From Hofstenia miamia (Eukaryota > Xenacoelomorpha > Acoela): a DNA stretch of 64,000 bases. A model generated the notes under the pieces. That model was not told the origin of the DNA, ran no database searches, and was given only the letters and a program-made list of their open reading frames with translations. Location: NCBI GenBank assembly GCA_004352715.1, contig SCFE01000002.1, positions 2,408,216 to 2,472,215 of the forward strand, read 5' to 3'. The number at the start of each line of letters is the position of its first letter. The stretch's first letter is position 1. This document shows, piece after piece, positions 48,418-60,739 of this stretch. A program made the position numbers and the translations under genes.

Positions 48418-50085
48418 TGGCAGAGAGCACAGTTGGTAAAGACGCAGATTGGTAAGCTGAGGTTAAGCAACTGTGATCGTGGTTACAAAACTGGATGACT
48501 TAGCTCACACGGTAAGAAGCACTGTAAAGCCTTGGTTGGCAACTTCCTAGGACAAGGGCAGTCCAAAATCAAACACAATATTAATCACTGATGAGAAGTC
48601 ATGAAAGAGCAAAGGCTCGCAGTCCCCGGCAGCCCTTCAATGGTCAGAGGGTGCTAAGAATCTCCGGACTACAGGCGGACTCCACAATCGGGAGTGTAGA
48701 CTCGAGAAGTGGCAGTATAGGATCCACACAGACCAATGGACAATGTCACAAATTGGCAGATGAGCAGAACAGGACAGCATTGGAATGTTACAGAAGAATC
48801 AGGCCAGATGAGAGGGGTTACAGGAAGAGAATGTTGGAAGAATGGAGGAAGGCACAAACAGTATTAGAAGTTACAGAGCAGAGGCTTGCAGGACAAGTGC
48901 GAAAGTTACAGTTGGATGAGAGTAAAGGGAAAAAGAGAGTNNNNNNNNNNNNNNNNNNNNNNNNNNNNNNNNNNNNNNNNNNNNNNNNNNNNNNNNNNNN
49001 NNNNNNNNNNNNNNNNNNNNNNNNNNNNNNNNNNNNNNNNNNNNNNNNNNNNNNNNNNNNNNNNGTTGGATGAGAGTAAAGGGAAAAAGAGAGTTGAACA
49101 GGCTAAGCAGAAGGAAGATGAAGTGATAGACGTTGAGGCACAATTGGGGGAAGAAGCAGAACCAGTGGACGCAGAAACTGAAGCAGCAATCAAGGAAAAG
49201 ATGAAGGAAGAAATAGGTGAGAGAACTAGGTTGCCAGTTCCAAGAGGAGTTAAGAAAAGCAAGCTAGCAGTAGAGACAGCAAAGGTCAATAAAGTGTTGG
49301 AGAGGATAGATGCTGGGAGTGTCATAGAAGTAAATAAATTAGTGTATGCAGGTGTATTTGAGGTGCTGAAGAAGAAAAGACGACAAGAAGATAAGAGAGA
49401 CAGAAAGCCGGCATGGGAGAAGAGAACTGAAAATAAAGTGGCAAGGATTAGGCACTAATAGGAAAGATCAGGACAAGTAAGGCGCTACAGAACAGGTGCA
49501 GGGTAGATAAGGGGAAGACTATAGAAACTGCAAGAGAAGAGCTTAAGCAGAGATTAGTTGCAGAAACTGATAAACTAAGAAAATATAGGGCAAGAGCAAA
49601 GCAAGCAAGGACAATATGAAGTTTGAGACCCAAGAAGGAAGATTCTACAAAGAACTAGATACAGGAGAAAAGCTTGAGCAGGCAGCATGGGTTAGAAGCA
49701 GGAGACAAATGGTATGAGCACAATTCACAGGGAGTCATAGAGAATGATAAGATACTGTAGGACTTCAACATACAGACGAGCAAAGTGATAGAAGCACGGA
49801 GGCCAGACATAGTAGTGGTAGACAAGGAGAAAAGATTAGGAACAGTGATAGACATAGCAGTACCAAAGGACAGAAATGTAGAAAGCAAGGAGAAAGAGAA
49901 GATAGACAAGTACAGGGAGTTGGCAGAGGAAATAGAAAGACTGTGGAAGTTAATGAAGTGGGGCGGCAGCATTGTTAGGAACTGCTAGATTCCTGAGGAA
50001 AGCTCTCAGATTCCCTGGGAACTCCCGAGCTGAGAGGGATACCAGCATGAAGCTGTGAGAAGTAAGAATAATAATAATAATACGC
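48417..50085 (+). mobile_element. Internally deleted retroelement bounded by (AAT)n
   Basis: GC- and purine-richer than its surroundings. Part 1 (ATG 48591 to 49458) encodes a charged protein: ALECYRRIRPDERGYRKRML, LAGQVRKLQ, then after the gap LPVPRGVKKSKLAVETAKVN, EVNKLVYAGVFEVL and KPAWEKRTENKVARIR. Part 2 (49785-49982) encodes ARRPDIVVVDKEKRLGTVID, IAVPKDRNVESKEKEKIDKY and LAEEIERLWKLMKWGG. I recognise these as the N-terminal region and the extreme C-terminal domain of one retrotransposon polyprotein family, with the entire RT missing between them. The segment 49460-49780 has frame-broken remnants of the N-terminal coiled region. The copy is non-autonomous. Confidence 0.68.
48911..49094. 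other. 124-N gap with an identical 30-bp sequence on each side
   Basis: 48911-48940 and 49065-49094 are the same 30 bases (starting gttggatgagagtaaaggga). This indicates overlapping contig ends that were not merged; the gap probably has zero or negative true size. Confidence 0.85.
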
Positions 50086-50409
50086 AAGCATCCATTAGCG
50101 GAGACCGGAGCAAAGCGAGAGAAATACAACAACGCTATTTTGTTAACAAACGCAGTAATTGCATACGTTATGCATTTACACGAACCTACCTTGTTCATTT
50201 ATTGCACGTGGATTACATTCACAGGAGGTAATTGTTTGTTTTGTACCTTTTTGATGTAATATTGCTCATTTAAATTAATCTATATAAATATAAAAAAATT
50301 ATTCCAATATTCTGGAAAGGTGTTAATGTAAATAATGCAAGCATGTTGCAGATGTTCACAATAAACGAACGCAAATATTGTTTAGTATTTTTGTTGAGAA
50401 TGTGCATTT

Positions 50410-50970
50410 ATTATTTGACATCATTTGGGGTAAAACGGGACAGCAATGGCCCAGTTCCTATTTTTGCATGCAACTCATCAATATTTGATGTGACATTATA
50501 TATTCCGACATTTTTTAATCACATGTATTAAAACCCTTAATTTTAGGATAAATTAATATGGTACGCAATTATAAACGAAAGAGTTCAAGCTTATCTTGCA
50601 ATACCCAACATTCGGAGGAAACCATTCAAAAATATATATAAAGTGTATATTTTGATAATTTCTTCACAGATTCTATGATGTTGTGAATTACCAAACTCAT
50701 TTTTGGTTAGAAATAAACACCTAAGAAAGTTCAATTAGTCGTCCCTTCTTGCCCCTATTATGCAGGGACAGAAGGGACACACATCATTTTTTAAAACCGC
50801 TAAGAGTATTCAGCATGTCCAGTTGAGTTAGCATTGATGTATTGTGTGGTTAGGCATTTCTTCACTCTATAGAGTTATGGTGGTAGTCAGGCAATTGCCA
50901 CTGATTTTACACATCAAATACCACATATCCCTTACATGTCCCGCTTTGCCCCGGTCTCCCCTATTAATTG
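50410..50970. mobile_element. MITE-like element with GGGGTAAAACGGGACA-type ends
   Basis: Left: atttggggtaaaacgggaca. Right reversed: ggggcaaagcgggacatgta, preceded by ataggggagacc. Middle patches (tcgtcccttcttgcccc, agggacagaagggacac) repeat the theme in inverse orientation. No ORF. Superfamily unassigned. Confidence 0.45.
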
Positions 50971-50979
50971 TAATTCGTA

Positions 50980-52310
50980 AGTTGGTATAGCTTGGCTGAG
51001 TTCCGAACACATTTGGAAGTGTGTATAGCATGTTTTCCTAAGGATGGAACACCTTGCTGAAAACCATTCAATTAATTATACAGTGCTCATTATAGCAAGA
51101 GGTGGCATACTAGATTGCGTTATCAACTACAGAAGGGTAAGCAGTTTTATTTGTTATGAAAATTTAATTCTATAGAGCATAATTCTAAGCCATTACATTC
51201 AATATTTTTGGCTAGATGGCATATCGATCCAGTCATGCCATTAATGGGTCATTGTCACACCATTAATGAGCAACAAGAAACTAATAAATAATACTTTTTT
51301 AAATTGGACATTTTTTATATATTTGTTTCGTTTATTATGGTTAGAAAATGAATGGCCATTATTGGGAATTGATCCAATTGATAGACCATTGGTTATCCCA
51401 CAATGCTTGCCATTTGGGTTTTCTATTATTTTTAATATTCCAATAAATCTAAACTGCTTTGCATGTCAACAGGTTCTCTTTCAATTTAAATGTATTATAT
51501 AATTTTATACATAACTGCACTCCTTCACAATTATTCTCTAAGCAATAGCTTACATTATTTATATATGCTATTGACATTTCAATTCAATCAAAAAAAAACA
51601 AAAACGCCGAATAACTTCATATTTTTACATCTCACGAACAATTTATTTACTCAACTATCAGAAAATTTTATCTCGTGCATTGAATAAGGAATGGACTTTA
51701 TGGATTACTTTCAAATTAAAAATCATAAGTCAAAATATCATCGAAGACAATGAACTACGGTGTTATATTCGCTCAATATTTTACGCTCCTCAATCTGTTT
51801 TAGAATAATCAGATCATTATCAATTTATAACAATTTTGCTTTAGTCAATTAAAGCCAAAGCCTAAAAGAGCATGATAATTTCACTTAATCAAGTATGGTT
51901 AATACTTATTATTGTTCTGTCTTTAATAGCATTTCGGACATTGATTTAAATGAAATTGGATGTGCCTCTAATACTGATATTTGCCTAACGAAGTTAACCT
52001 TACAGTTAGACAGCTCAAAAAAACACTTATATCATTTGAGGACTTTTCTTCTGTAGGATGATACAATATTCTTTCTTTCATTCTACACCATGGTTAGCCA
52101 GTAATTAGTACTGCTGTATATTATCTGTATCTAAGTGTAATCAAATCAAGTGCTTAGCATGAATTCTAGAACATAGCCTATATAACACCAATAATAAATA
52201 TCTGGATTATCTAAGTTAGCATAAAACTAAAAGCCTATTAGCATGTTACCAATATAATTTATTTTTTAAAGAAATTTATTTGATTATATTTACCTTAAAT
52301 TATAGACTAA
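50980..52310. other. AT-rich DNA with no supported feature
   Basis: Both strands were examined and no coding or transposon motif was recognised. Confidence 0.45.
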
Positions 52311-52317
52311 ATGACTA

Positions 52318-53040
52318 AATATAAATATGGTTTCATAACTCAAAGAAGCACATTAACTAATCTCATTTCTTTTTTAGAGGTCAGTTATAACAATCTTCAT
52401 TCCAATATTTCAACTGTCATAGTTTTCAATAAAAAAAGCATTATATTTAATTTCTCATGATAAACTTCTTTTAAGACTTGCAAAACTTAGTTTTGATTCA
52501 CCTTTCATTAAGCGTTTTAAATTTTATGTATATAAACGTTTTCAACAAGTTAAAATACATAATACTTTGTCCAAATCAAGACATATAACATCTTTTGAAC
52601 CACAAGGCAGCGTTTTAGGGCCAATGTTATTATTTATATATATGGATGATATTTCAGAAAGCCTCAACTATCCTTATTACTTACTATTTGCGAACCTAAA
52701 ATACTCAAATTAGTTGATTTTGATATATTGCAGCTTGATGTAAATGCTTTAGAAGCTCGGTCTCTAAAGAATTCCCTCTAATTCAACCATCAAAGCCTAA
52801 ACTGTGAGTTTTAAAGGCAGTGATCAACAACTTTCATTGAATGGAATTTCTTTGAATTTTACTTCCCATGTTTGTGATCTTGGACTTAACATAGTAAACG
52901 ACTTAAAATGGAATACTCACATAGGCCAAAATTGATTAAATTTTAAAAAAATTTTTAGTATCGTCGACGTACAGTTTCATTTATTGGTATTCTATGCGTT
53001 TACATGCTAGAAAACCTATTTCAAAGATATAAAAATTACA
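52318..53040 (+). pseudogene. LINE reverse transcriptase relic (third family)
   Basis: With frame changes the + strand reads KYGFITQRSTLTNLISF (F/YGFR-g-ST block), LLLRLAKLSFDSPFIKRFKF, FEPQGSVLGPMLLFIYMDDI (PQGS-LGP block), LLFANLKYSN (catalytic block C, Asp pair lost) and HVCDLGLNIVNDLKWNTHI. Order and spacing are those of non-LTR RT blocks 3 to 6 plus the thumb. Heavily decayed. A piggyBac-like MITE interrupts it at about 53053, and the continuation to about 53600 may contain the remaining C-terminal tail. Confidence 0.7.
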
Positions 53041-53052
53041 GTGAAAATCTAT

Positions 53053-53310
53053 TTAACCCTATATGGACCAATTTATTTTGCATCTGGTTCTTATGCATTT
53101 TTTCTATAAATTTATGTTGATGGGGTTTTCCTTTAGTAGTTAATGTAAAAATATATTAATTTTTATTCTATGCACTCGTCTTATGTAGCCACGGTTGTGT
53201 CCCTTTCATTTAATAACCACATGTGAAAAAAACATTCTGATTATATTTATAACATCAATGTTTTTCTAATGTCGCTGAGGAACGCATTATGTCCATATAG
53301 GGTAAGTTAA
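53053..53310. mobile_element. PiggyBac-like MITE (TTAA ccctatatgg)
   Basis: TTAA at 53053-53056 then ccctatatggacc; the right end is gtccatataggg followed by taag and TTAA. The terminal 13 bases are nearly perfect inverse copies. No ORF. It appears inserted within the decayed LINE. Confidence 0.55.
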
Positions 53311-53319
53311 GAACTTTAC

Positions 53320-56300
53320 CAATTTGCTATAAAATCATTTATGGAAAGATATAAACAAGAACACAGACATTAATCCTGAATATTAACTCTCACACATATT
53401 CCTTTTACTGTTTTGAATTAAAACAAAATAAGAAGCTTTATCAGCACCCCATGTTCTGCCAATACAATACATTATTAGAAGACAAAGTTTTTTCTGATGA
53501 TTTTAAGGCATATAAAAGTAAAATATCAATATTTCTAAGTAGCTTAACGAATTATTTTAATATTGACGATATTTGTTCTTATTATATAAAATCCTTATGT
53601 GCAACATGTCGATGCTATTATTCATAGTTTATCTTTTTAATTTTTGTATTCATTTATTGAATTTAAGTCGATGCTAATATATATAATATATATATATATA
53701 GCTTAATCTTATTGTATTTGTATTCTTTTATAAAATTAATGTCTTTTATTATTTATTATTATAAACATGTTTTTATAAATGCCGTTATTTTATCCTATTT
53801 TTTAATTTTATATACTATCATATATTGATGCCAAAATATAATTAAAAATACTATGTGATAGTAAATATGTTAATTCAATTGGAGAAAAGTCAAACGTGTG
53901 AAACTTTTATAATTTGTACTATTACCAGTTATTTCGGTAGTTTTATTTAATCCGTCAGTAAATTCTCATCCCACCTCCCAAGATGCGAGAATTTTTTTAT
54001 TACAATGAATTCAGCAAGAAATGAATAAGATATAAAAATTATTCCTCGCCCGTTTTGGAAAATTACCGATCTAAATTTTTTCGAAATGTTGCCATTTTTT
54101 AAATTCCGAATTAAAAGAGTTAAAAAAATTAGCACAAAGAACCTAGTTCTTAAATTGGAAGAATCACAGTGAAAATTGAAAACATTGATCAAGAAGAAAT
54201 TGACGACCTTCATGAATAAATCCAACAGAATATTATAATGTTTGACCATTTTTCAGAGTTAGTTTAGCACATAACCTTAAACAGCCTGGTGTCTTTTTAA
54301 AAGAACAAGATACGTTTTTAGCCAATTTTTATTATGCAAAGCGTAATATCTGAAGACAATATTTTTCTACATTTTCAGTCACAGAAACCTTATTCCTTTG
54401 TTGTTGGCTGATTTTTAAAGTATTTGAAAATAAGGGCCTTACTACACTTAAATATTACATTGAAATTCGTTTAAGAAATTTGTGAATTTCAAAAATCACA
54501 CTGTTTGTTGCATTATTAAATTTGGAGAAGTTTCATAAATTGAATGATTTGCTTTATAAAGCTAGCAGTTTGTCTTTTCAGAAGGACAATGGACAAAACG
54601 TCAGAAACTACACATATACAATTTTCAAATTAAAGTTTTTGAAATATTTGGTAGAACATAGGTTTTAACAGTTTAAGGTTAAAAGCAGAAAAAACTAAGA
54701 AAGAACTACCCTCAATAGATAATGAAGCTAGACATCCCAGCAAAACTCACGTAAGTAAAGATGGTACTGAGCAGGAGATCTCCCATTTTTCAAGTTTTCA
54801 CATAGTTTCCTGTCCTCAATGTAAAATATCCCGTTTTTCAAGTTCTTTCCTGCTCAAAACATTTGATGAGAAAACCAAGTTAATAAACATTAACTACTTG
54901 GTATTTTTACATCTCAAAGATCAATCAACGTTGAATTGTTCGAAGGATTGTCATAGCCTAACGTAAATAATCGTAATATCAATGTATGATAAATGATAAG
55001 AATAACTCATTTTGCCCATATTTCCTCATTGATGAATGTCGCCATGTGCTCCCATCGTATCACCCAGTTACGTCTGATGTTCAAATTTTGTGCATATTCT
55101 CTAAATCACCTGCTTCAAACAAACCTACTGCATTGGAAGTTTGAAATTCTCGAAATAATGGGAGTCTCAATTTTTTTCAATTGGTTGAATAAATATTGGT
55201 CATTTCATTTTATGTTTTTTGGGAGAGGGAATGTGTTGCTGATATTTTCTAGGGAAGGAAGTAGATCTGATTATTAATTTTTCATGTGCAAGCTCATCAA
55301 TTGCATATTTCTAAAAAGGGCAGGAAAATAATTTAATTTTGGAAGGAAATAGATGAACTTGAGGAAATGCTGTTCATTATTGGATTCAGACAGAACAATC
55401 TGTTAGAGCTAAATCAGTTTTCCTGCAATGACAAATAACCTTGTCCAATACAAAACATGGCTTTGCTACTGTTCGATATGATGATGATTTTATTATTACA
55501 TTAATTTTTTATTCGTTGTCTAGAAATTTAGAAAATTTGATACATGACCTAATTAATATGCGCATAATTTGCATATTAATTTTCGTATCGCAAAATGGTT
55601 TTGCCAAGATATGCCTTACATGTCAAAGTATCTCCACGCCAAATTTAGTGTTCACATGATGTACTGCTTCCGAGATCTTAGGGGGAACCAAATCTTTCTC
55701 TTCAGGAATAACTGCTACAAAATATCCCAGGTAAAATAGGGTTATAATGGAGATGAAAGATTATTTTAGAAAAGCACTTGCTGGGCCACCAACATACTGA
55801 TGCTTAATTAATGTTAACTAGTCCTAAAGGCTTCCCTTTTATTCTGTATAGATAACTAGAAATCGGGTATTTATTGTGCCAACTATTGATTTTGGTGGAA
55901 ATATTGAGTAAAACCATTCATAGAGCTTGAACTCTTTCATGCAGTTATTAACGTTATCAATGTATGACTGATGTCATGAAGGCTACTATATGTCTATGTC
56001 CATACTCAGACAGAAATGTAGAAACGTATCTCATAATGATTTATTGGGTGAGACTTCTTCATACAAGACCGATATGTACCTAAGTAAATTCTCTTGAGAC
56101 ATTTGTTGAGATTCAGAGACACCTGCTCAAATCATAATTATCTCCACACAAAGGCTTATAATGTAGTGTGATTCCCGTTCTCCCAGAATTTGGGTCACGT
56201 GACTTTATCTGTGCTTGTGAAAAGTATGGGCATTTATGGATTGAGTCATTTTTAGTGCCTTCACTCTTACTTAACTTCAAAATACTTCTTTGTTCATTAA

Positions 56301-56670
56301 TTTTCCATCAATGTAGACTCATTCATGGTTATTCTCTTATAGCATATTTTTAGCTCTTGAGTACTCTTTTGACTTTGTTATTTTCAGTACTTTCCAAATG
56401 GTGTTAATGTAGTTCTGCCTGAGTGTTATCGTTACTGATACTTTAAGTGTACTCTTTTTCAATCTCCATTGGGACAAGATTAGTGGCGTGTGAATTAATT
56501 GTGTCAGCTTAAACAATAATTTGTCCCTATTGATGCTCTTCTCAAGTGATCCTACGGAGTGTACTATAGTTTTACTTTGCATGTTGAATCATATTCAAAC
56601 AAAGTTAAGATAAGTCAGTAGAACATAATGTCTTAATTGTCTTCTTCCACATAGATGTCTTGCCATTGTG
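53320..56670. other. AT-rich DNA with no recognised gene
   Basis: Short ORFs only, plus (TA)n at 53674-53700. A - strand ORF at 56337-56582 (ATG-led, 81 codons) lies just downstream of the candidate exon at 56681-56913 and may be 3' UTR or chance. Confidence 0.4.
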
Positions 56671-56680
56671 CATTTAACAT

Positions 56681-56913
56681 CTAATTCACATTTTCTTGTA
56701 AAAATACTTCTGCTAAAAATAACATCATCAATGTGACAATACCATTATCAGTTGTCTCCTTATACTGCCTCTTCGAGATTTCCAAGCACCTTTCTTCTTC
56801 TCTTAAACCCACATTAATATGTATAGCTTTAGCAAGCTTATGACAAATCTCAATTTTCCCATTGTTTATGATTGTATTGGAAACACGCGACCCGCTTTCG
56901 AATCCCACTTTTT
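56681..56913 (-). CDS. Candidate terminal exon of an unknown gene
   Basis: On the - strand a possible acceptor (aatacaatttcag) is followed by an open frame KVGFESGSRVSNTIINNGK ... ICHKLAKAIHINVGLREEER ... LEISKRQYKETTDNG ... LFLAEVFLQENVN and a stop. Residue composition is more protein-like than surrounding chance ORFs. The helical pattern loosely recalls a death-domain-like bundle, but I would not claim it. No upstream exon was found. Confidence 0.28.
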
Positions 56914-57167
56914 CTGAAATTGTATTTAATAGATAGCATAATGTAAACGCATTAATTACTTTGACGTTATTAGAAAATAATTCAAATTTTATTCAACTTT
57001 CTCCAATGTAGTCAAGATTTCAGAATGCAAATAATTTATTTTAAACATTTGGGCAGTTATAACTAATAAAATGAAAGTTTTCACAATTATATAAATCAAT
57101 ATAAACATTAGCTAAATATACTAAAGAAACAAGAAAACATTAATTTACACATTTTACTAAATAACCG

Positions 57168-57781
57168 ATGGAGAAAATTGAGAATTCCATACATTGGGCT
57201 TCGAATTGGAATGAGGTATGCTAATGTAATAATTTAGCTCATTAACGTGTGCGTAACTTATTTATAGTATTCACACTTATTAATTTTTACACTTACTTTA
57301 CTGAAGCTTGTACTAAGAATAATATTATGTATTCAAAACATAAATCAAACAATATATTTGAATATTTCTGTCTTTATATTCTGTTATTACATCGTTGGAA
57401 AAATATGACAAAAGCTGTTAGTTTACTCTCCAGCAAAGTAAAAGTGTAGATGTAACGCATAAGCAACAATGAATATTTTCAATGGTAACGTGTTATACTA
57501 ATTACTATTACATTTTTGTAGAGATTGTTTCTTATTACTAACCCACGTAGCCAACCACTGGTGGACCACCGGGTGGACTTGGCCAGCCGTGCACCAGTGG
57601 CTAATTGGTGGCCCACTGATCGCAAAAGTAGGATTTTGGTATCTGAGCAATGTTTTAAATGTAATAATAACAAACTTTAAGATAGAAAATTAGTTTAAAC
57701 ATTGCAGTTGAAACCAACACCAGCCCAAGAAAGGTTGAAGGAAGTGCTAGCAAGCTTAGCATTCATATTGATTTTAACTTG
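57168..57781 (+). CDS. Candidate 5' exons of a membrane-protein gene, truncated by the gap
   Basis: Exon 1, 57168-57215: ATG start, MEKIENSIHWASNWNE, then a GTATGC donor in phase 0. Exon 2, 57708-57781: preceded by ttaaacattgcag, reads LKPTPAQERLKEVLASLAFI then LILT and two bases before a GTAATT donor. The join is in frame. The second exon ends in a hydrophobic run that could start a transmembrane helix. Any further exons would fall in or after the 58115-59114 gap. I do not recognise the protein. Two short exons could be coincidence. Confidence 0.33.
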
Positions 57782-58078
57782 GTAATTATAATTTTTGCAC
57801 AATTTTAAGTACTCACATAAACATTAATTTTAAGGTCTAGGAATAATCATGAATAAGTTATTTTGAAATTTCATTTTGCACACATATGTTATAATTTTTG
57901 CAAACAGAAAATTGCAAAAAAGTTTTTCAGAATGAATTTTATATACATGTATTTATGAGATCTAATAAGCATAATAACGAATAATATTTTACTTGCAAGC
58001 ATTAGCCATATATTATTTATGAATAAAAGTAGATCAGATGTCACTAGTGGTACACCAATGGTCCACTTGTGGCTATGA
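57543..58078. repeat. CCACTGGTGG-type degenerate repeats
   Basis: Patch 57543-57622 contains ccactggtggaccaccgggt, gcaccagtggct and ttggtggcccactg. Patch 58040-58075 contains actagtggtacaccaatggtccacttgtgg. They are related to each other by inversion and flank part of the candidate gene's intron. Possibly ends of a small DNA transposon. Confidence 0.35.
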
Positions 58079-58114
58079 GTTGCTGCAATTACCACTACTG
58101 CCAATACTTCTCCA

Positions 58115-59114
58115 NNNNNNNNNNNNNNNNNNNNNNNNNNNNNNNNNNNNNNNNNNNNNNNNNNNNNNNNNNNNNNNNNNNNNNNNNNNNNNNNNNNNNN
58201 NNNNNNNNNNNNNNNNNNNNNNNNNNNNNNNNNNNNNNNNNNNNNNNNNNNNNNNNNNNNNNNNNNNNNNNNNNNNNNNNNNNNNNNNNNNNNNNNNNNN
58301 NNNNNNNNNNNNNNNNNNNNNNNNNNNNNNNNNNNNNNNNNNNNNNNNNNNNNNNNNNNNNNNNNNNNNNNNNNNNNNNNNNNNNNNNNNNNNNNNNNNN
58401 NNNNNNNNNNNNNNNNNNNNNNNNNNNNNNNNNNNNNNNNNNNNNNNNNNNNNNNNNNNNNNNNNNNNNNNNNNNNNNNNNNNNNNNNNNNNNNNNNNNN
58501 NNNNNNNNNNNNNNNNNNNNNNNNNNNNNNNNNNNNNNNNNNNNNNNNNNNNNNNNNNNNNNNNNNNNNNNNNNNNNNNNNNNNNNNNNNNNNNNNNNNN
58601 NNNNNNNNNNNNNNNNNNNNNNNNNNNNNNNNNNNNNNNNNNNNNNNNNNNNNNNNNNNNNNNNNNNNNNNNNNNNNNNNNNNNNNNNNNNNNNNNNNNN
58701 NNNNNNNNNNNNNNNNNNNNNNNNNNNNNNNNNNNNNNNNNNNNNNNNNNNNNNNNNNNNNNNNNNNNNNNNNNNNNNNNNNNNNNNNNNNNNNNNNNNN
58801 NNNNNNNNNNNNNNNNNNNNNNNNNNNNNNNNNNNNNNNNNNNNNNNNNNNNNNNNNNNNNNNNNNNNNNNNNNNNNNNNNNNNNNNNNNNNNNNNNNNN
58901 NNNNNNNNNNNNNNNNNNNNNNNNNNNNNNNNNNNNNNNNNNNNNNNNNNNNNNNNNNNNNNNNNNNNNNNNNNNNNNNNNNNNNNNNNNNNNNNNNNNN
59001 NNNNNNNNNNNNNNNNNNNNNNNNNNNNNNNNNNNNNNNNNNNNNNNNNNNNNNNNNNNNNNNNNNNNNNNNNNNNNNNNNNNNNNNNNNNNNNNNNNNN
59101 NNNNNNNNNNNNNN
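58115..59114. other. Assembly gap of exactly 1000 N
   Basis: A round number implies unknown true length. ORFs across it are artefacts. Confidence 0.98.
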
Positions 59115-59274
59115 TTTTAGTAGTAGTATTGCATAATATGTTTACTATTATTTTATAAGTAGTATGTAAATTACGTATCTAGCCCTTTATGATGCTATGT
59201 TCTTTGTAATTTAGTTTTTTCCATTGTATGAGCTGCACAGAATGATAAGTGACAACAAAAAAGCAACTTAGCTG

Positions 59275-59600
59275 TCATATAATGCTGCTAAACATCCTAG
59301 AATGCATTAAAAATATGATGTATGCATTTTTGGTGACGAAAAAATAAACGTTTTGTGCACGATTCCGATATCTATGATTTTCTCGAAGATCATCATCATA
59401 GATCATACCCAAGTACTTATATATATGAATTACTTCGATTACCTTTTCTTTAATATGCATGTATAGTTTATTATTCACAGCTTACTGCAGACTTGGATTC
59501 TTTATGTTTCTATGTGCAATAATAATTTCTTTAGTCTTCTGCTCATTAATTTTCAAGTTGTTCTTAGAAAATTCCTCATTGCTCTTTCCAATAATACATT
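59275..59600 (-). pseudogene. LINE RT C-terminal relic
   Basis: The - strand reads LKINEQKTKEIIIAHRN, then LYMHIKEKVIEVIHIYKYLG and MIYDDDLRENHRYRNRAQ. This is the RT block D-to-thumb order (N--KTKEMII ... YKYLG). Catalytic blocks absent. Confidence 0.62.
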
Positions 59601-59615
59601 TAAACAAATCGATAT

Positions 59616-59619
<4 letters not shown>

Positions 59620-59656
<37 letters not shown>
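59620..59656. repeat. (TA)n microsatellite
   Basis: Alternating TA immediately upstream (on the - strand) of the LINE relic. A similar run is at 62220-62250. Confidence 0.85.
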
Positions 59657-59659
<3 letters not shown>

Positions 59660-60564
59660 GATTGTTGAATAGGAAATTTGACTACCCTACCCTAACTCTT
59701 CCCGAAAATGCTCGAGAAACATTCAGAAAGTAGGAAACATTTCTAATGTTATTTTTATGGTCCACATACAACATAGAAAAAAATATTTATATATTTCAGT
59801 CTTACTTTTGTATTCACAATCCTTTCTATTAATGCCAGTTTATATTGCTAAGACTTAGGCTAAGGCTTAAACCTAAGCTATCGATAGTAACCTTAAGGAT
59901 ACCACAGAAGTTTTCCCATATTTTCGAACAATTCTGTTTTAACGTATTAAGAAAATTGGAAGTTTTGGAGAACCCACGAATCTATTTGTGTCATAAATCG
60001 TTCCTTTCCTGGAAGTACTTAAAAGTATTCCGAATTTCAATGAAAAGTCCAATTTATAACAAAGCTTTCAAATTGTCTCCGTCCTATTTCTTTTTTTACA
60101 TTAATCACCCAAGACCTGTTGATTGCCATCATGCGCAAAGTTAGAGATTTGGGACTAAATAATCTCAAAAAACTAGGAAATATTTAAATTTTTTTAACAT
60201 AAATGAACAATATCGTAAAATGGATACAAAATGATTAAATATTTATGCATAACTATTTTATATTTATAGCGCTATGTGCATTTCTTATGTCTAACTGTTT
60301 TCAATTTCTTCGCTGAGCACTTTGTTTTTCAAAATTAGTATAAAATTTTGTTAACCCTAATTTGTCAAAAAATGACAGCCTTTCATAACCAAGATCTCTA
60401 CTCAACACATTTATGCTTTATTTTCTTCTATATTATCTTAAGAAAGTTTCCTTCATTTTTTACTAAATTTTAATTAATTAACTGTACTAATAAAATAAAA
60501 TATTGTTCTTATTAAATTAAAATAGATGTAATTTTTTATGGTGTTAATTTGATTGTTTAATATG

Positions 60565-60730
60565 GCTGGTCGTACACTGCCGGTAACTAAAGTAAAGTAA
60601 AGTATAAAATTTTTAATTACCGGCAGTGCACGAGCTCTTAATTAAAGTAAAGTAAGGTTTCAAGTAGATAATTACACAATCGGTTCCGTTCGATTTTTAA
60701 GTAAACCTTTACGGCAGTGTACGAGGGTGT
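60565..60730. mobile_element. Compound foldback MITE, CGTACACTGCCG family
   Basis: The left end ggtcgtacactgccggtaac pairs with ttaccggcagtgcacgagc (60615-60635) and again with tttacggcagtgtacgaggg (about 60708-60727). The repeated aaagtaaagtaaag follows each copy of the motif. Three copies of one terminal motif within 165 bp suggest a solo-end duplication. Confidence 0.55.
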
Positions 60731-60739
60731 TCGTTTTAA

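Noticed and set aside
56880-56900. tttcgaatccc string as a tRNA T-arm
   Set aside because: No matching acceptor stem, D-arm or anticodon arm around it on either strand.
58038-59136. Long ORFs spanning the 1-kb gap
   Set aside because: They consist almost entirely of unknown residues from N.
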